Origin: Planctomycetota bacterium
GTDB lineage: Bacteria; Planctomycetota; UBA1135
Assembly: GCA_030748415.1 (NCBI GenBank)
Contig: JASMMA010000005.1
Location: 129,434-193,433, forward strand
Direction of reading: 5' to 3'
Length of the DNA: 64,000 bases
Shown: positions 25,641-35,006 of the stretch, one piece after another
Layout: each line of letters begins with the position of its first letter
Numbering within the stretch: position 1 is the first letter of the stretch
Made by a program: the position numbers and the translations under genes
The notes under the pieces: model-generated
Database searches by the model: none
What the model was told of the DNA's origin: nothing
Seen by the model: only the letters and a program-made list of their open reading frames with translations

Positions 25641-26093
25641 GTGCTCCCACTCTGCTCTAGCGCTGCTGAGTATGCCCTTTGTGTGCTCGGCCACATGTCC
25701 AACCAACCGGAGGCTCTTTTCCGAGCGGCTTCGTTGGCGCGGGACATTGGTTTGCCCCAGGACTTCGTGGCGAAGATCTTGGTTCAGCTGAGGCAGGGCG
25801 AGTTTGTAACTTCTCGCCGTGGCCGAAATGGCGGTTACCTGCTGGCCTGCGACCCAGCTCAAACCAGCATCATTGAGATTGTGTCCTTTATGGACCGTTC
25901 TCAAGAAGAGCCTGATTGTGCTTCCACAACAGGTGAAAAGAAAACTGGACATGGGGTTAACTGCTTGCTTCATGACTACTGGAAATCGGTCCACTCATTG
26001 CGGCAAGAGGTTTTGGGTGGCCACACCATCGCAGATTTGTCCAAGTCCTGTTCTCGCCACAACAAACTCAAAGAGTCGAGTCTGTCTGTTTAA
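25641..26093 (+). CDS. Rrf2-family transcriptional regulator
   Basis: The 150-residue protein starts at a GTG and opens 'SSAAEYALCVLGHMS', the usual Rrf2 start, followed by the winged-helix domain ('FVAKILVQLRQGEFVTSRRGRNGGYLLA', with the GRNGGY recognition/wing segment). Rrf2 regulators (IscR, NsrR, RirA) hold a [2Fe-2S] or [4Fe-4S] cluster through three Cys in the C-terminal part. Here only C93 ('EEPDC') and C108 ('GVNC') fall in that region, plus C137 near the end, so cluster ligation is uncertain. It is divergent from the cox operon, embedded between act and cox, and probably controls one or both in response to iron, NO or redox state. Confidence 0.9.
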   Translation: MLPLCSSAAEYALCVLGHMSNQPEALFRAASLARDIGLPQDFVAKILVQLRQGEFVTSRRGRNGGYLLACDPAQTSIIEIVSFMDRSQEEPDCASTTGEKKTGHGVNCLLHDYWKSVHSLRQEVLGGHTIADLSKSCSRHNKLKESSLSV

Positions 26094-26118
26094 GGCTCGG
26101 CCCTTCGGCGCCCCGAAA

Positions 26119-27354
26119 TTAGATGTTCCTGAAGGCAATCGAGTCGCCAAGAAGTGCGTCGTTGCGAGGAATCAACGACTTGTCCCCCGCCGTGCGAGCT
26201 ACAGCCCAGATGAAAATCCCAAACAGGCCAACAGCAGAGGCAATCTCCATAAGGCCGAGAGGAAGGGTTTCGTTGGCGTACTGAGGCATAATGAGCCAGG
26301 CGATATCAATCCAATGAAGGACGAGTAGATAGCCTGCCCAAAAACTAATCGCGCCGCTGTTTCGCTTGGGGTGGCGCGAAAGTAGTCCAAGGAATGGAAC
26401 TGCAAAGTGGAAAATCACCAAAACCCAGGTGATGGGCATCCATGCGTCGGTTCGACGAATCATGAACCACCCGGTTTCTTCTGGGATGTTTGCGTACCAG
26501 ATGAGCATGAACTGGCTGAAGGCGATGTAAGCCCAAAAGAAAACAAAGGCAAACATGAACTTACCCAAGTCGTGGTAGTGCTCAGAAGTAATCGCGCTGG
26601 TTAATACACCACCTTTCTGCAGGCGACGACTGGCCAAAATCAACCAAGCCATAATGACCATTGTTGCACCCGAGAAGTAGTAAACACCAAAGATGGTGCT
26701 GAACCATTCGGGCGCCGTGGACATAATGATGTCAAAGGCGGCAAAAGAAGTGGAAAGCGCAAAAACAATAACTGCAAGAGCCGACCACTTTTTAGCTTTC
26801 AGGGTAGGTTTGTAATCAGAGCAGTCGTCTTGAATCAGAGATTGCTTCAAGAAGAAACGGCTCATTCCTGACCACAAAACTATGTAAAAAGCCAAGCGGA
26901 GCGCAAAAGAGTTTGCGTTCAGCCAGGAAACTTTCTTTGCAACCAGCGCTGCGTGCTCACCGTGCGGATGAATCCAAGGCCACAAAAGACCACCAAACTC
27001 TTCTACGCCATGGTGTGTAAACAATGGATAGAACAACGGAACGGCCATCAAGCCAATCCAGGGGAATGCGCCAATCGTGAATTCAGCAATGCGGCGGACG
27101 GTCACGCTCCAGTGGGCATTGGTGAGGTGTTGAATGATGACAAAGAAAAGTCCACCAAGCGCGATGGAAAGAACCCAACTGAAAGCAGTTAGGTAACCGA
27201 AGAAAAATCGGCGCATGTGGTCGCCCTCGAGAGCGCCGAGGGCGCAAGCAACAAGGAGTCCAAGAACTCCTAGAGCAAGTCCGTTGCGGCCGATACGGCT
27301 CGTTAGAGCGCCGTCGCTAATCTTGTCGTGAATTTGAGCTGTTTGATGTGCCAT
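26119..27354 (-). CDS. actF: Alternative Complex III subunit ActF (NrfD/PsrC-like)
   Basis: A 411-residue membrane protein with about ten helices, shorter than ActC and lacking any redox motif, as ActF does. Features include 'LTNAHWSVTVRRIAEF', 'DIIMSTAPEWFSTIFGVYYFSGA' and 'EETGWFMIRRTDAWMPIT', recognisable for the quinol:cytochrome c oxidoreductase quinone-binding subunit 2. It pairs with ActC in the membrane part of the complex. It starts 12 bases after the ActDE gene and converges on the Rrf2 gene with a 25-base gap. Confidence 0.93.
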   Translation of the reverse strand: MAHQTAQIHDKISDGALTSRIGRNGLALGVLGLLVACALGALEGDHMRRFFFGYLTAFSWVLSIALGGLFFVIIQHLTNAHWSVTVRRIAEFTIGAFPWIGLMAVPLFYPLFTHHGVEEFGGLLWPWIHPHGEHAALVAKKVSWLNANSFALRLAFYIVLWSGMSRFFLKQSLIQDDCSDYKPTLKAKKWSALAVIVFALSTSFAAFDIIMSTAPEWFSTIFGVYYFSGATMVIMAWLILASRRLQKGGVLTSAITSEHYHDLGKFMFAFVFFWAYIAFSQFMLIWYANIPEETGWFMIRRTDAWMPITWVLVIFHFAVPFLGLLSRHPKRNSGAISFWAGYLLVLHWIDIAWLIMPQYANETLPLGLMEIASAVGLFGIFIWAVARTAGDKSLIPRNDALLGDSIAFRNI

Positions 27355-27366
27355 GAAAAGCCTCCT

Positions 27367-28530
27367 TTACTTCTGTGCGTGCTGGAGGGCCTTGAGGTAG
27401 TAAGCAATCGCCCAGCGATCCTTCGCAGGAATCTGCTGGCGGTAGCCAGGCATGGTGTTAATGCCTTCCGTAATTGAGTTCACGATTTGACCGTAAGGTT
27501 GGTCAACTATGCGCTGTTCGGTCAAGTTTGTGGGCTGAACCCATACAGCCTGACCAGAAATTGCGAGGTTTGAGGCTCGCTTATGAATCGGGCCATCGCC
27601 CTGACCTGCAAAGCCATGGCAAGTTGCGCAGTAAATGTCGTAGCGTTCCCGCCCGCGCTCCAAGGTGGCCATCGTTGCCGGAACTGGAAGGTCGTTCATC
27701 CACAAACCATCCTTCTTCTTGCCCGTCATAAACGAAGAATCAAATTCCAATTCTCCGCGCGCAACTGTTCCTTGTGGATCCAGGCGCATGGCGCGACCAT
27801 CTTCAAAGAGTGGGCTCGCGGTTTGCGTTCTGTATTTTGCCTGGAAGTCCATATTTGGAACTAGGTGAACGCGTGGAGTAGAAGAAGTGCTGTGACGCGC
27901 CGCATAAAGAAGGGCCGGTGGCAAAAGAACCAAACTTGTAAACACCCAAGCGAACCGAACAACACCGGCCGGAAGCTTGTCGCTTTCGTCTGGTAGAGGA
28001 ACCGTTTCGACAGCAGTCGCCCCCAAGGACTCAAGGAATGCAGGCGTTTCTTTTGCGCTGAAACAGCCGTCTGTCCCTTCTATCACAATGTAGAACCTGT
28101 CGTTGGTGGCTCGGCTAAATCGCTTCACTCGGAAAAGAGGATTAAACCACTTTGGCAAACCGTTTAAAGCAAGCATTCCAAAGACAGCCGTCAGTGAGGC
28201 AATAAGAACGGTGAGTTCAAATGCAACCGGAGTCGCGGCGGGCAAACCGAAGAATGGCTTACCGGAAATCATGAACGCATAGTCCACCGCATTCATCCAC
28301 CACTGCATAAGGAAGGCAATTATGAGGCCAACAAAGCCGCCAATCAAAACCAGCCACGGAAGAATCGTTGGGCGAACGCCCATCGCACCGTCCATGCCGT
28401 GAATTGGAAATGGAGTATGGACATCCCATTTACGGAATCCCTTATCACGGCATTCCTTTGCGGCGGCCATGATGGTGTCCACATTGTCGAACTCGGCAAG
28501 CGCGCCGTAGAGTTTTTGGTTGTCGCTCAT
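27367..28530 (-). CDS. actDE: ActD-ActE fusion: DUF3341 membrane subunit plus monoheme cytochrome c
   Basis: A 387-residue single chain. Residues 1-185 are ActD (DUF3341): 'LYGALAEFDNVDTIMAAAKECRDKGFRKWDVHTPFPIHGMD' and two helices at about 57-77 and 102-123. A third helix (191-212) then leads into a cytochrome c domain with 'CATCHG' at 301-305 and probable Met ligand 'INTMPGY', matching ActE. In Rhodothermus these are separate proteins. The reading frame is continuous with no frameshift sign. The ATG at 28530 follows the ActC stop by one base. The fused cytochrome would carry electrons from ActB/ActA towards the caa3 oxidase. Confidence 0.92.
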   Translation of the reverse strand: MSDNQKLYGALAEFDNVDTIMAAAKECRDKGFRKWDVHTPFPIHGMDGAMGVRPTILPWLVLIGGFVGLIIAFLMQWWMNAVDYAFMISGKPFFGLPAATPVAFELTVLIASLTAVFGMLALNGLPKWFNPLFRVKRFSRATNDRFYIVIEGTDGCFSAKETPAFLESLGATAVETVPLPDESDKLPAGVVRFAWVFTSLVLLPPALLYAARHSTSSTPRVHLVPNMDFQAKYRTQTASPLFEDGRAMRLDPQGTVARGELEFDSSFMTGKKKDGLWMNDLPVPATMATLERGRERYDIYCATCHGFAGQGDGPIHKRASNLAISGQAVWVQPTNLTEQRIVDQPYGQIVNSITEGINTMPGYRQQIPAKDRWAIAYYLKALQHAQK

Positions 28531-28531
28531 A

Positions 28532-29935
28532 TCACTCGCCCTCCTCTTCATTGTGGTCCCCATGGCCCGGATGGGCTTGGGGCATCACATTTTTGATTTC
28601 GCTAATGGCAACAACTGGGAGGTAGCGGCAGAACAACAAGAACATCGTGAAGAACAAACCAAAGCTTCCGGCGAAGGTCAAGATGTCAATGATGGTCGGC
28701 TTAAAGTAATGCCAAGAGCCAGGAAGGAAATCGCGGGAAAGAGATGTGACAGTAATCACAAATCTTTCGAACCACATTCCAACATTCACCAATACAGCAA
28801 TGATCCACATAATCAAAACATTGCGGCGAATCTTCTTGAACCAGAACAGCTGAGGAATAATCACATTGCAGCTGACCATAATCCAGTATGCCCAGGAGTA
28901 GTTACCGAGGGCGCGGTTAATGAACACAAAGCCTTCGTAGGGATTTCCTGAGTACCACGAGATGAAAAACTCCATTCCGTAGGCGTAACCCACCATCATG
29001 CCTGTGGCCATGATGACTTTGCACATGTTCTCGAGGTGACGCATCGTTACCAAATCCTTCAACCCGAAAAGTTGGCGGGCAGGAACCATGAGGGTAATCA
29101 CCATTCCAAATCCGGAGAAAATCGCACCCGCAACAAAGTATGGAGGGAAGATGGTGGTGTGCCAACCAGGGAGTTGAGATGTCGCGAAGTCAAACGAAAC
29201 CACCGAGTGCACTGAGAGAACCAGCGGAGTGGCAAGTGCCGCAAGCAAAAGGTATGCCTTTTCGTAGCGGTGCCAAGCCCGGTTGGAGCCAGTCCAACCC
29301 AAGGAAAAAATTCCATACATCAGCTTTCGGACTTTCGTAACTGAACGGTCACGGAAAGTCGCAAGGTCGGGAATCATTCCGATGTACCAAAACAACAGCG
29401 AAACCGTTGCATAAGTGCCTACAGCAAAGACATCCCAAAGTAGTGGGCTTCGGAAGTTAGGCCACATATCCATTTGGTTTGGAAGCGGGAACAACCAATA
29501 AGCAAACCAAGGGCGGCCAACGTGAATGCCGGGAAACAAGCCCGCACACATCACCGCAAAGATGGTCATCGCCTCGGCAAACCGGTTAATACTGGTCCGC
29601 CAGTTTTGTCGGAACAAGAACAGAACCGCAGAAATCAGTGTCCCTGCGTGGCCAATCCCAACCCAAAACACAAAGTTCACAATGGGCCAACCCCAGGCAA
29701 CGGGTTGGTTGTTACCCCAAACACCTACACCTTCCCAAAAGAGGTATGCCAAACAACAACCTAAGGTGCCAAGAAGTGCCAAGGCAATGGTGAAAGCGAT
29801 GTACCAAGCGCGAGGGGGCTTGCGGTCAGCGACGCCGCTGACAATTTCGGTAACAGAGTTGAAATCATTCTCCCCCTGCACAAGGGCGGGGGGGCTGATT
29901 TCCTCGGGCATCGAAGTCGTGGTGAGATTAACCAT
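28532..29935 (-). CDS. actC: Alternative Complex III subunit ActC (quinone-binding, NrfD/PsrC family)
   Basis: A 467-residue membrane protein with ten helices and the ActC hallmarks '[33 protein letters not shown]' and '[20 protein letters not shown]'. It oxidises menaquinol at the periplasmic side, next to the ActB iron-sulfur domain. The ATG at 29935 overlaps the ActB stop by 8 bases. Its stop is one base from the ActDE start. Confidence 0.95.
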   Translation of the reverse strand: MVNLTTTSMPEEISPPALVQGENDFNSVTEIVSGVADRKPPRAWYIAFTIALALLGTLGCCLAYLFWEGVGVWGNNQPVAWGWPIVNFVFWVGIGHAGTLISAVLFLFRQNWRTSINRFAEAMTIFAVMCAGLFPGIHVGRPWFAYWLFPLPNQMDMWPNFRSPLLWDVFAVGTYATVSLLFWYIGMIPDLATFRDRSVTKVRKLMYGIFSLGWTGSNRAWHRYEKAYLLLAALATPLVLSVHSVVSFDFATSQLPGWHTTIFPPYFVAGAIFSGFGMVITLMVPARQLFGLKDLVTMRHLENMCKVIMATGMMVGYAYGMEFFISWYSGNPYEGFVFINRALGNYSWAYWIMVSCNVIIPQLFWFKKIRRNVLIMWIIAVLVNVGMWFERFVITVTSLSRDFLPGSWHYFKPTIIDILTFAGSFGLFFTMFLLFCRYLPVVAISEIKNVMPQAHPGHGDHNEEEGE

Positions 29936-32900
29936 GGGAAGCAGCCTCCTGGTGTTCACCATGACCTGCGCTTGTTGAGTGCTCAGTAGAAGCCTCTACA
30001 AGTGATGGGTGTGGGTTTCGGATGGGCGCCATGTAACGGGTGCGGGTATCCAGATTGAGTTCCCCAAGCAACTCGTAGGTGCGAGGGTTATCGAAGGCTT
30101 TACGAACAGCACTTCCTTCTAGGTTTAGGTCGCCAAAGGTGATGGCTTGGGTTGGACAAACTTGAGCACAAGCCGGAGCAATTTCGCCATCGCGAATTTC
30201 GCGCTCCTCGTTTTTCGATTCAACCCGCGCAATCTGAATGCGCTGTACGCAGTAAGTGCACTTCTCCATTACACCGCGACTTCGCACGGTTACTTCAGGG
30301 TTGTTCACCATCTTGAGAACTTCGTTGCCCTCTTCTTGGAACGCTTCTGAGTAAAGGTGGTAGTTGTAACGACGAACCTTGTAAGGACAGTTGTTTGCGC
30401 AGTATCGGGTGCCAACGCAACGATTGTAAATCATGTCGTTGAGCCCCTCACTGGTATGCGTAGTGGCTGCAACGGGGCAAACCTGTTCGCATGGGGCCAT
30501 TTCACAATGGTGACACGCAATGGGTTGGCTAGTAACTTGTGGGTCTTCGATTGGACCTCGGAAGTAGCGGTCCATCCGAATCCAGTGAAGCTCGCGACCC
30601 ATAGAAACCTGTTTCTTTCCAACAACTGCGATATTGTTTTCGGATTGGCAGGCAATCGTGCAACCGGCACAGCCCGTGCAAGCAGCAAGGTCAATGCTGA
30701 GTCCCCACTTGTGTACATTTTCGTACTTCCGCTCTTCCCACATGGAGTTTAGCGGTGGATGGTGCACACGATGTTGAGCAAAGTCTGGGTGGCTTTCGTA
30801 CTCAGAAAGATCACCCTCGCGAATTAAGTCCTTCAAGCGCTCATCGCGACCATGGGCACCAATTTCATCAATGATGTGGTGGTCTTGAGTAGAAACAAGA
30901 GAGTAGGTGTTTCCGGTGGCGCTTACTTTTGCCTCGGACGCGTGATACTGGGCGTTCATAGGGCGGATTTTGTAAGTATCAAATCCAACCGAATCTACAT
31001 TTTGTTCTGCCATGTCATTGGCAATGCCAGCAATCCCTGCAATTTGACCCGCCGCCGTGCGGCCATATCCAAGGGGCAAGGTTACTGAACCAGGAGCGTG
31101 GCCTGGCATGACATAAACAGGAAGTTCAAGACTATTACCTTCAACTTCGACGCGCACCATGGACTCGTGGGAAACGCCAAGCTCGGTTGCCGTTGCAGCG
31201 CCCATAATCGCTGCGTTATCCCAAACGATTTTGGTCATTGGGTCAGGTAATTCCTGAAGCCAGCCGCTGTTTGCGAAACGACCATCGTAAACAGAACCGT
31301 CGGCGGTAAAGTTCACTTCTAGCTTTCCGGGGTGAACGGAGAGCTGACTTTCTTCGAAACTGACGGCGGGGAGCTTCAATGAAGAAACCCTCATCGCAGG
31401 CCAGGCAGAGCCCGACGCGAAGCCATCGTGAACCATCTTGCGCCAATCACCACGGCCAGCATTTGCTTTGCGAACAAGCTCTTCGCCATTTCGCCATTTA
31501 CCACTGGTGACAAATTCAGCAACTTCCAAATCTGATTTGGCGCCCCAGATGGAGTCCATCAATGGTTGGCGCAATGAAACAACGCCCTCCCAGGTTCGAC
31601 TATCGCCCCAAGATTCGAGCCAATGGGCGCGAGGAAGATGCCAGTTACACGAGAGAGAGGTCTCATCTCGGTAAAGCGAAAGGTGAACGGAATTCCCGGC
31701 TTTGGCAAGCGCATCTGCAAACTTCAATTCTGCGGGTGCGTTGTAAACCGGATTACCACCCAAGATAATCAACTGCTTTACAGTTCCTCGGTTTAGCAGT
31801 TCAACTAAGCCACGAATATCGCCAACATTGTTGGACTTGCCAGCGGGAACAAAACGAACGGTTTTGCCCGAATTACCAAGTGCAACATTCAAGCGCTGGG
31901 CGCGAGCATGCACCCCTTTGGGTTGTGCGGCACCAACAGTAATCGCACTCTTGCCGTGGTTGTTTGCTAAATCAGAGGCGAGCGCTTTCAAGAATTTAGC
32001 GGGCTTCTCCTCGGCAAGGAAGCCACCGTGTGGGGCGCGCTTCGCATCTTCTTCGCCACCAGGAACCTGAAGGCCGTGGTGCTGAATGAGTTCAGCCTCT
32101 AGAGCCGCCAGGAATGGGCCCACCTGCCCCGAGCGAATCGGAAGGCGATGGTCCGCATTGGCACCGGTCAAACTATGGTTTGATTCAACGGCATAAAGGC
32201 GGTTCATTGGGCCATCTTCTGGGCGACGACCTTTTCCAAATCCAAGCGAGTGGCGCAACCGATCCGGATGGCTTTGAAGTGGGTCACCACCAAGCGAAAG
32301 GATGATGCGCGCGTTTTCGAGATTGAAAACCGGACGCACCGTTGAACCAAAGGCAAGCTGGCAACCAAACAGCTCGTTATCGCGGTTGATAGGCTCCCAT
32401 GTGTGCCAAGTTGCGTTCGGCATGGATGCCTTCAGGCGCGAGCGCACCTCTTTCATTGCGGGCGAGGATGTTGCCTCGGAAAGAATGGCTAGGCCTTTAC
32501 CCTGTGTTTTTCGAATCTTGCGGAAGATAGGACGAGCCCAGTCAGTGAAGGTTGTCCAATCACTTTCGCTTTCGATTCCGTCAGCGTACGAAGCAACTCC
32601 GCGGCTCCGGTCGGGGTCGTACATTTCCAAAGTCGCCGATTGGGCGTATTGGGTCGAAGCGCCGCCGGGGTTAGAGGGGTGGTCAGGGTTGCCTTCAACT
32701 TTGATGGGGCGACCGTCGTAGCTCGAAACCACCGTTGGTTGAGCAACGCCGCCGATTTCAAAGGAGGATGCGAAGAAGCGCGGCTTTCCAGGAATTCGCC
32801 CTTCGGGGCGCTCGGTAAAAGGAACAATTGTTTCTTCTTTCCAGTAACAGCTGGAAGCACTCGCTAGAGCAACCGAAGCTCCTGCAAGTTGAAGAAAGCG

Positions 32901-33044
32901 GCGGCGACTTGATGAAGACCAATCTTCTTCAATCCCAGATGGAAATTCCTTAGAGGCCATTTCCTGAAACTCGGGCGTTTGCTCGAGATCGTTCAAGCTA
33001 CGCCAATACTTTTTTGTTTCTTCTGATCTTTTTAGCGGTGGCAT
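29928..33044 (-). CDS. actB: Alternative Complex III subunit ActB (molybdopterin-oxidoreductase-like plus 4 Fe-S clusters)
   Basis: A 1038-residue periplasmic subunit. The N-terminus holds a 'YWRSL' segment followed by a Tat signal ('[12 protein letters not shown]'). Residues about 90-720 form the molybdopterin-oxidoreductase-like B1 domain, which in ActB carries no molybdenum cofactor. The C-terminal B2 domain binds clusters through '[11 protein letters not shown]', '[14 protein letters not shown]', '[20 protein letters not shown]' and 'CTYC...CAQVCP'. It relays electrons from quinol (ActC) to the hemes of ActA and ActE. The ATG at 33044 overlaps the end of actA by 13 bases. Confidence 0.96.
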   Translation of the reverse strand: MPPLKRSEETKKYWRSLNDLEQTPEFQEMASKEFPSGIEEDWSSSSRRRFLQLAGASVALASASSCYWKEETIVPFTERPEGRIPGKPRFFASSFEIGGVAQPTVVSSYDGRPIKVEGNPDHPSNPGGASTQYAQSATLEMYDPDRSRGVASYADGIESESDWTTFTDWARPIFRKIRKTQGKGLAILSEATSSPAMKEVRSRLKASMPNATWHTWEPINRDNELFGCQLAFGSTVRPVFNLENARIILSLGGDPLQSHPDRLRHSLGFGKGRRPEDGPMNRLYAVESNHSLTGANADHRLPIRSGQVGPFLAALEAELIQHHGLQVPGGEEDAKRAPHGGFLAEEKPAKFLKALASDLANNHGKSAITVGAAQPKGVHARAQRLNVALGNSGKTVRFVPAGKSNNVGDIRGLVELLNRGTVKQLIILGGNPVYNAPAELKFADALAKAGNSVHLSLYRDETSLSCNWHLPRAHWLESWGDSRTWEGVVSLRQPLMDSIWGAKSDLEVAEFVTSGKWRNGEELVRKANAGRGDWRKMVHDGFASGSAWPAMRVSSLKLPAVSFEESQLSVHPGKLEVNFTADGSVYDGRFANSGWLQELPDPMTKIVWDNAAIMGAATATELGVSHESMVRVEVEGNSLELPVYVMPGHAPGSVTLPLGYGRTAAGQIAGIAGIANDMAEQNVDSVGFDTYKIRPMNAQYHASEAKVSATGNTYSLVSTQDHHIIDEIGAHGRDERLKDLIREGDLSEYESHPDFAQHRVHHPPLNSMWEERKYENVHKWGLSIDLAACTGCAGCTIACQSENNIAVVGKKQVSMGRELHWIRMDRYFRGPIEDPQVTSQPIACHHCEMAPCEQVCPVAATTHTSEGLNDMIYNRCVGTRYCANNCPYKVRRYNYHLYSEAFQEEGNEVLKMVNNPEVTVRSRGVMEKCTYCVQRIQIARVESKNEEREIRDGEIAPACAQVCPTQAITFGDLNLEGSAVRKAFDNPRTYELLGELNLDTRTRYMAPIRNPHPSLVEASTEHSTSAGHGEHQEAASHG

Positions 33045-33682
33045 GCCGAGCAATCCTCTCGCGGGTTGATGTCGTGCGCCTTTCGAAGTTGGGCGCCAAG
33101 TTCTTCTCGATTTTCGTCAGTTTCCCAATCTAATTTCGTGACCAAGTCTTTCGGGCGAAGTTGAGGTTCCGGGTGGCGGTGACAATCTAGACACCAACCC
33201 ATTGACATCGGTTCAACTTGCTTCACTTGGTCCATGGTGTCCACGCGGCCATGGCATTCCACACAAGAAACACCCTTATTCACATGAGCACTGTGGTCAA
33301 AGTAAACATAGTCAGGCAAGTCGTGCACACGCATCCATTCAATTGGGTTACCTGTTTCAACACTTTGCCTGAGTGGCTCCAACGCAATGCTTTCAACATG
33401 AATGCGTTCATGGCAATTCATGCAAACACTCGATGGTGGAATCGATGCGGTAGCTGACTCTTCAACAGTGATATGGCAGTAACGGCAATCCATGCCAAGT
33501 TCACCTGCATGAAGAGCGTGACTAAAGGGAATGGGTTGCTCGGGCGAGTAACCGGTGTTCATGGTTTCAGGGGAAGCCCCATACCACAACAAACCAATGA
33601 CATAAACCGGCGCAACCGCAAGCGTGAGGCCCATCATGGGCCGGATCTTGTCAGTCCAGCGGGGGAATTCGAACACACTCAT
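33032..33682 (-). CDS. actA: Alternative Complex III subunit ActA (pentaheme cytochrome c)
   Basis: A 216-residue protein with one N-terminal helix ('IRPMMGLTLAVAPVYVIGLLW') and five CXXCH sites: 'CRYCH', 'CMNCH', 'CVECH', 'CLDCH', 'CSACH'. 'QPIPFSHALHAGELGMDCRYCH' is the ActA opening. It is the first structural gene of the act operon. The ATG at 33682 gives the expected N-terminus, while the ORF-track start adds 13 residues without support. The 160-base gap upstream should hold the act promoter. Confidence 0.95.
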   Translation of the reverse strand: MSVFEFPRWTDKIRPMMGLTLAVAPVYVIGLLWYGASPETMNTGYSPEQPIPFSHALHAGELGMDCRYCHITVEESATASIPPSSVCMNCHERIHVESIALEPLRQSVETGNPIEWMRVHDLPDYVYFDHSAHVNKGVSCVECHGRVDTMDQVKQVEPMSMGWCLDCHRHPEPQLRPKDLVTKLDWETDENREELGAQLRKAHDINPREDCSACHR

Positions 33683-33842
33683 GTGTAGCGTCCTTTTGGG
33701 GGTACACCCTGACCATGGCAAAAGGGGTGGAAGGGGGGGATGCCGCGGCCTCGGGCTGGGTAATTTACAAACTGCTGCCTACTTAGGGGAGTCCAAATCG
33801 GAGGGACTCACAGAATCTGTCCTTAATGAAACTGTGTATCAG
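33683..33842 (-). promoter_or_regulatory. 160-base gap upstream of actA
   Basis: This is the longest non-coding stretch in the window. It should contain the act operon promoter and possibly a terminator for the cytochrome c gene at 33843. A small hairpin, GAGTCC-(N9)-GGACTC, sits near 33788-33808. I see no convincing -35/-10 pair on the minus strand and no T-run after the hairpin, so both assignments are weak. Confidence 0.35.
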
Positions 33843-34229
33843 TTACTCGCCAAATCCGCGGATGATTTGAACGAGGCCCGCAACCACATCTGGCTTATCC
33901 TTCAAATCGGCGCGAGGGGGCATAGCTGAGCTAAGGCCAACAGCTGGGCCGCCTTCAACAATGGTCTTTGCGAGCTGTTCATCAGAAACGGAGGCCTGCC
34001 AAGCTTTGTCTTGGTAATTCCGAGGCTTCGGATCTAGAGCTACAGCAGCTGCACCATCGCCAACACCCGTTTTTCCGTGACAAGTTGTGCAAAAAGTGTC
34101 ATAGATTTGCGTCGCTTCTGCGGGAATTGGGGCAGGAGCATCAGGTGTGGAACTAGCCGAAACTTGAGCTTCCTCCCCCCCACAAGCTGTGAGCAAAAGG
34201 ACGAAAAAGGGGATTGCGGTGGTCTTCAT
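33843..34229 (-). CDS. Monoheme cytochrome c lipoprotein upstream of Alternative Complex III
   Basis: A 128-residue lipoprotein ('LLLTACGGEE') with a linker rich in Pro and Ala and one cytochrome c domain, heme site 'CTTCHGKTGVGDG' and Met ligand in 'SSAMPPRADL'. It is a good candidate for the membrane-tethered carrier between Alternative Complex III and the oxidase or another acceptor. The ATG at 34229 gives a proper signal peptide; the ORF track adds 30 residues of the divergent region. It is 160 bases from actA on the same strand and divergent from sdhC. Confidence 0.9.
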   Translation of the reverse strand: MKTTAIPFFVLLLTACGGEEAQVSASSTPDAPAPIPAEATQIYDTFCTTCHGKTGVGDGAAAVALDPKPRNYQDKAWQASVSDEQLAKTIVEGGPAVGLSSAMPPRADLKDKPDVVAGLVQIIRGFGE

Positions 34230-34328
34230 GCCGGGATTGTGCCATCTCGTTGGGTTAGCGATTGCTAAACTTCCGCCCAATTGGCCATACCCCCCACTCC
34301 GGGAGTGACCAACCCCCAAGAACTGGCA
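34230..34328. promoter_or_regulatory. Divergent control region between cytochrome c and sdhC
   Basis: Ninety-nine bases separate the divergent starts and must hold promoters for both the cytochrome c gene and the sdh operon. Two short inverted repeats are visible: TTAGC-GATT-GCTAA (34255-34268) and CACTCC-G-GGAGTG (34305-34317). Neither can be assigned to a known regulator from the sequence alone. Confidence 0.4.
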
Positions 34329-34994
34329 ATGAGCCTGAGAAAAACACTACTAACCTCTATAGGAGCCAAAAGCGTCATGGCGGGCACCGGGATTGCGCTC
34401 ATGCTTTTCCTGGTCGGCCACATGATTGGCAACCTTCAAATCTTCCTAGGTGCTGACCAACTAAACAGTTATGCCGCCAAACTTCAGGGCCTCGGGAGTG
34501 CCCTATGGGTTATTCGCCTTGGCTTATTAGCAATTCTGTTAGCGCACCTGGGGTCTGCTATCCGCGTTTGGCGCCAAAACCAAGATGCTCGCCCGGTTCC
34601 CTACCAATTCCCGGGCAATGTTCAAACCAGCTTCGCTGGGCGAACCATGATGATGAGCGGTGGAATAATTCTTGCCTTTTTGATTTACCACCTGCTTCAC
34701 TTCACTGCCACGGTGACTGACCCCCACCTTGCCCAACTTCGCGCAGACCACGATGTTTATGGAATGGTGATTGCGGGCTTCTCAAACAAGCTTACAAGCT
34801 TGTCTTACGTCGCTGCGCAGGTTCTTTTAGGGCTTCACCTCTCCCATGGCGCAAAATCCTTGTTTCAAACTCTGGGCTTCAGTCGCCCAGAGACCTGCAG
34901 TTGTTACGACAACTTCGCACGGGCTTTTGCACTCGTTATCACCCTCGGCAACCTCTCCATTCCTATCGCTGTCATGGCGGGAATGATTCACTAA
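34329..34994 (+). CDS. sdhC: Succinate dehydrogenase cytochrome b558 subunit (B-type, diheme)
   Basis: A 221-residue five-helix membrane protein of the Bacillus/Bacteroidetes SdhC type. It anchors SdhAB and transfers electrons from succinate to menaquinone through two b hemes. Likely heme ligands are in 'FLVGHMIGNL', 'LLAHLGSAIRV', 'FLIYHLLHFT' and 'LLGLHLSHGAKS'. The ATG at 34329 opens 'MSLRKTLLTSIGAKS', preceded by charged sequence that does not look like an N-terminus. It is followed by sdhA after 12 bases with an AAGGAG ribosome site. Confidence 0.93.
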   Translation: MSLRKTLLTSIGAKSVMAGTGIALMLFLVGHMIGNLQIFLGADQLNSYAAKLQGLGSALWVIRLGLLAILLAHLGSAIRVWRQNQDARPVPYQFPGNVQTSFAGRTMMMSGGIILAFLIYHLLHFTATVTDPHLAQLRADHDVYGMVIAGFSNKLTSLSYVAAQVLLGLHLSHGAKSLFQTLGFSRPETCSCYDNFARAFALVITLGNLSIPIAVMAGMIH

Positions 34995-35006
34995 GGAGAG
35001 CAACAA

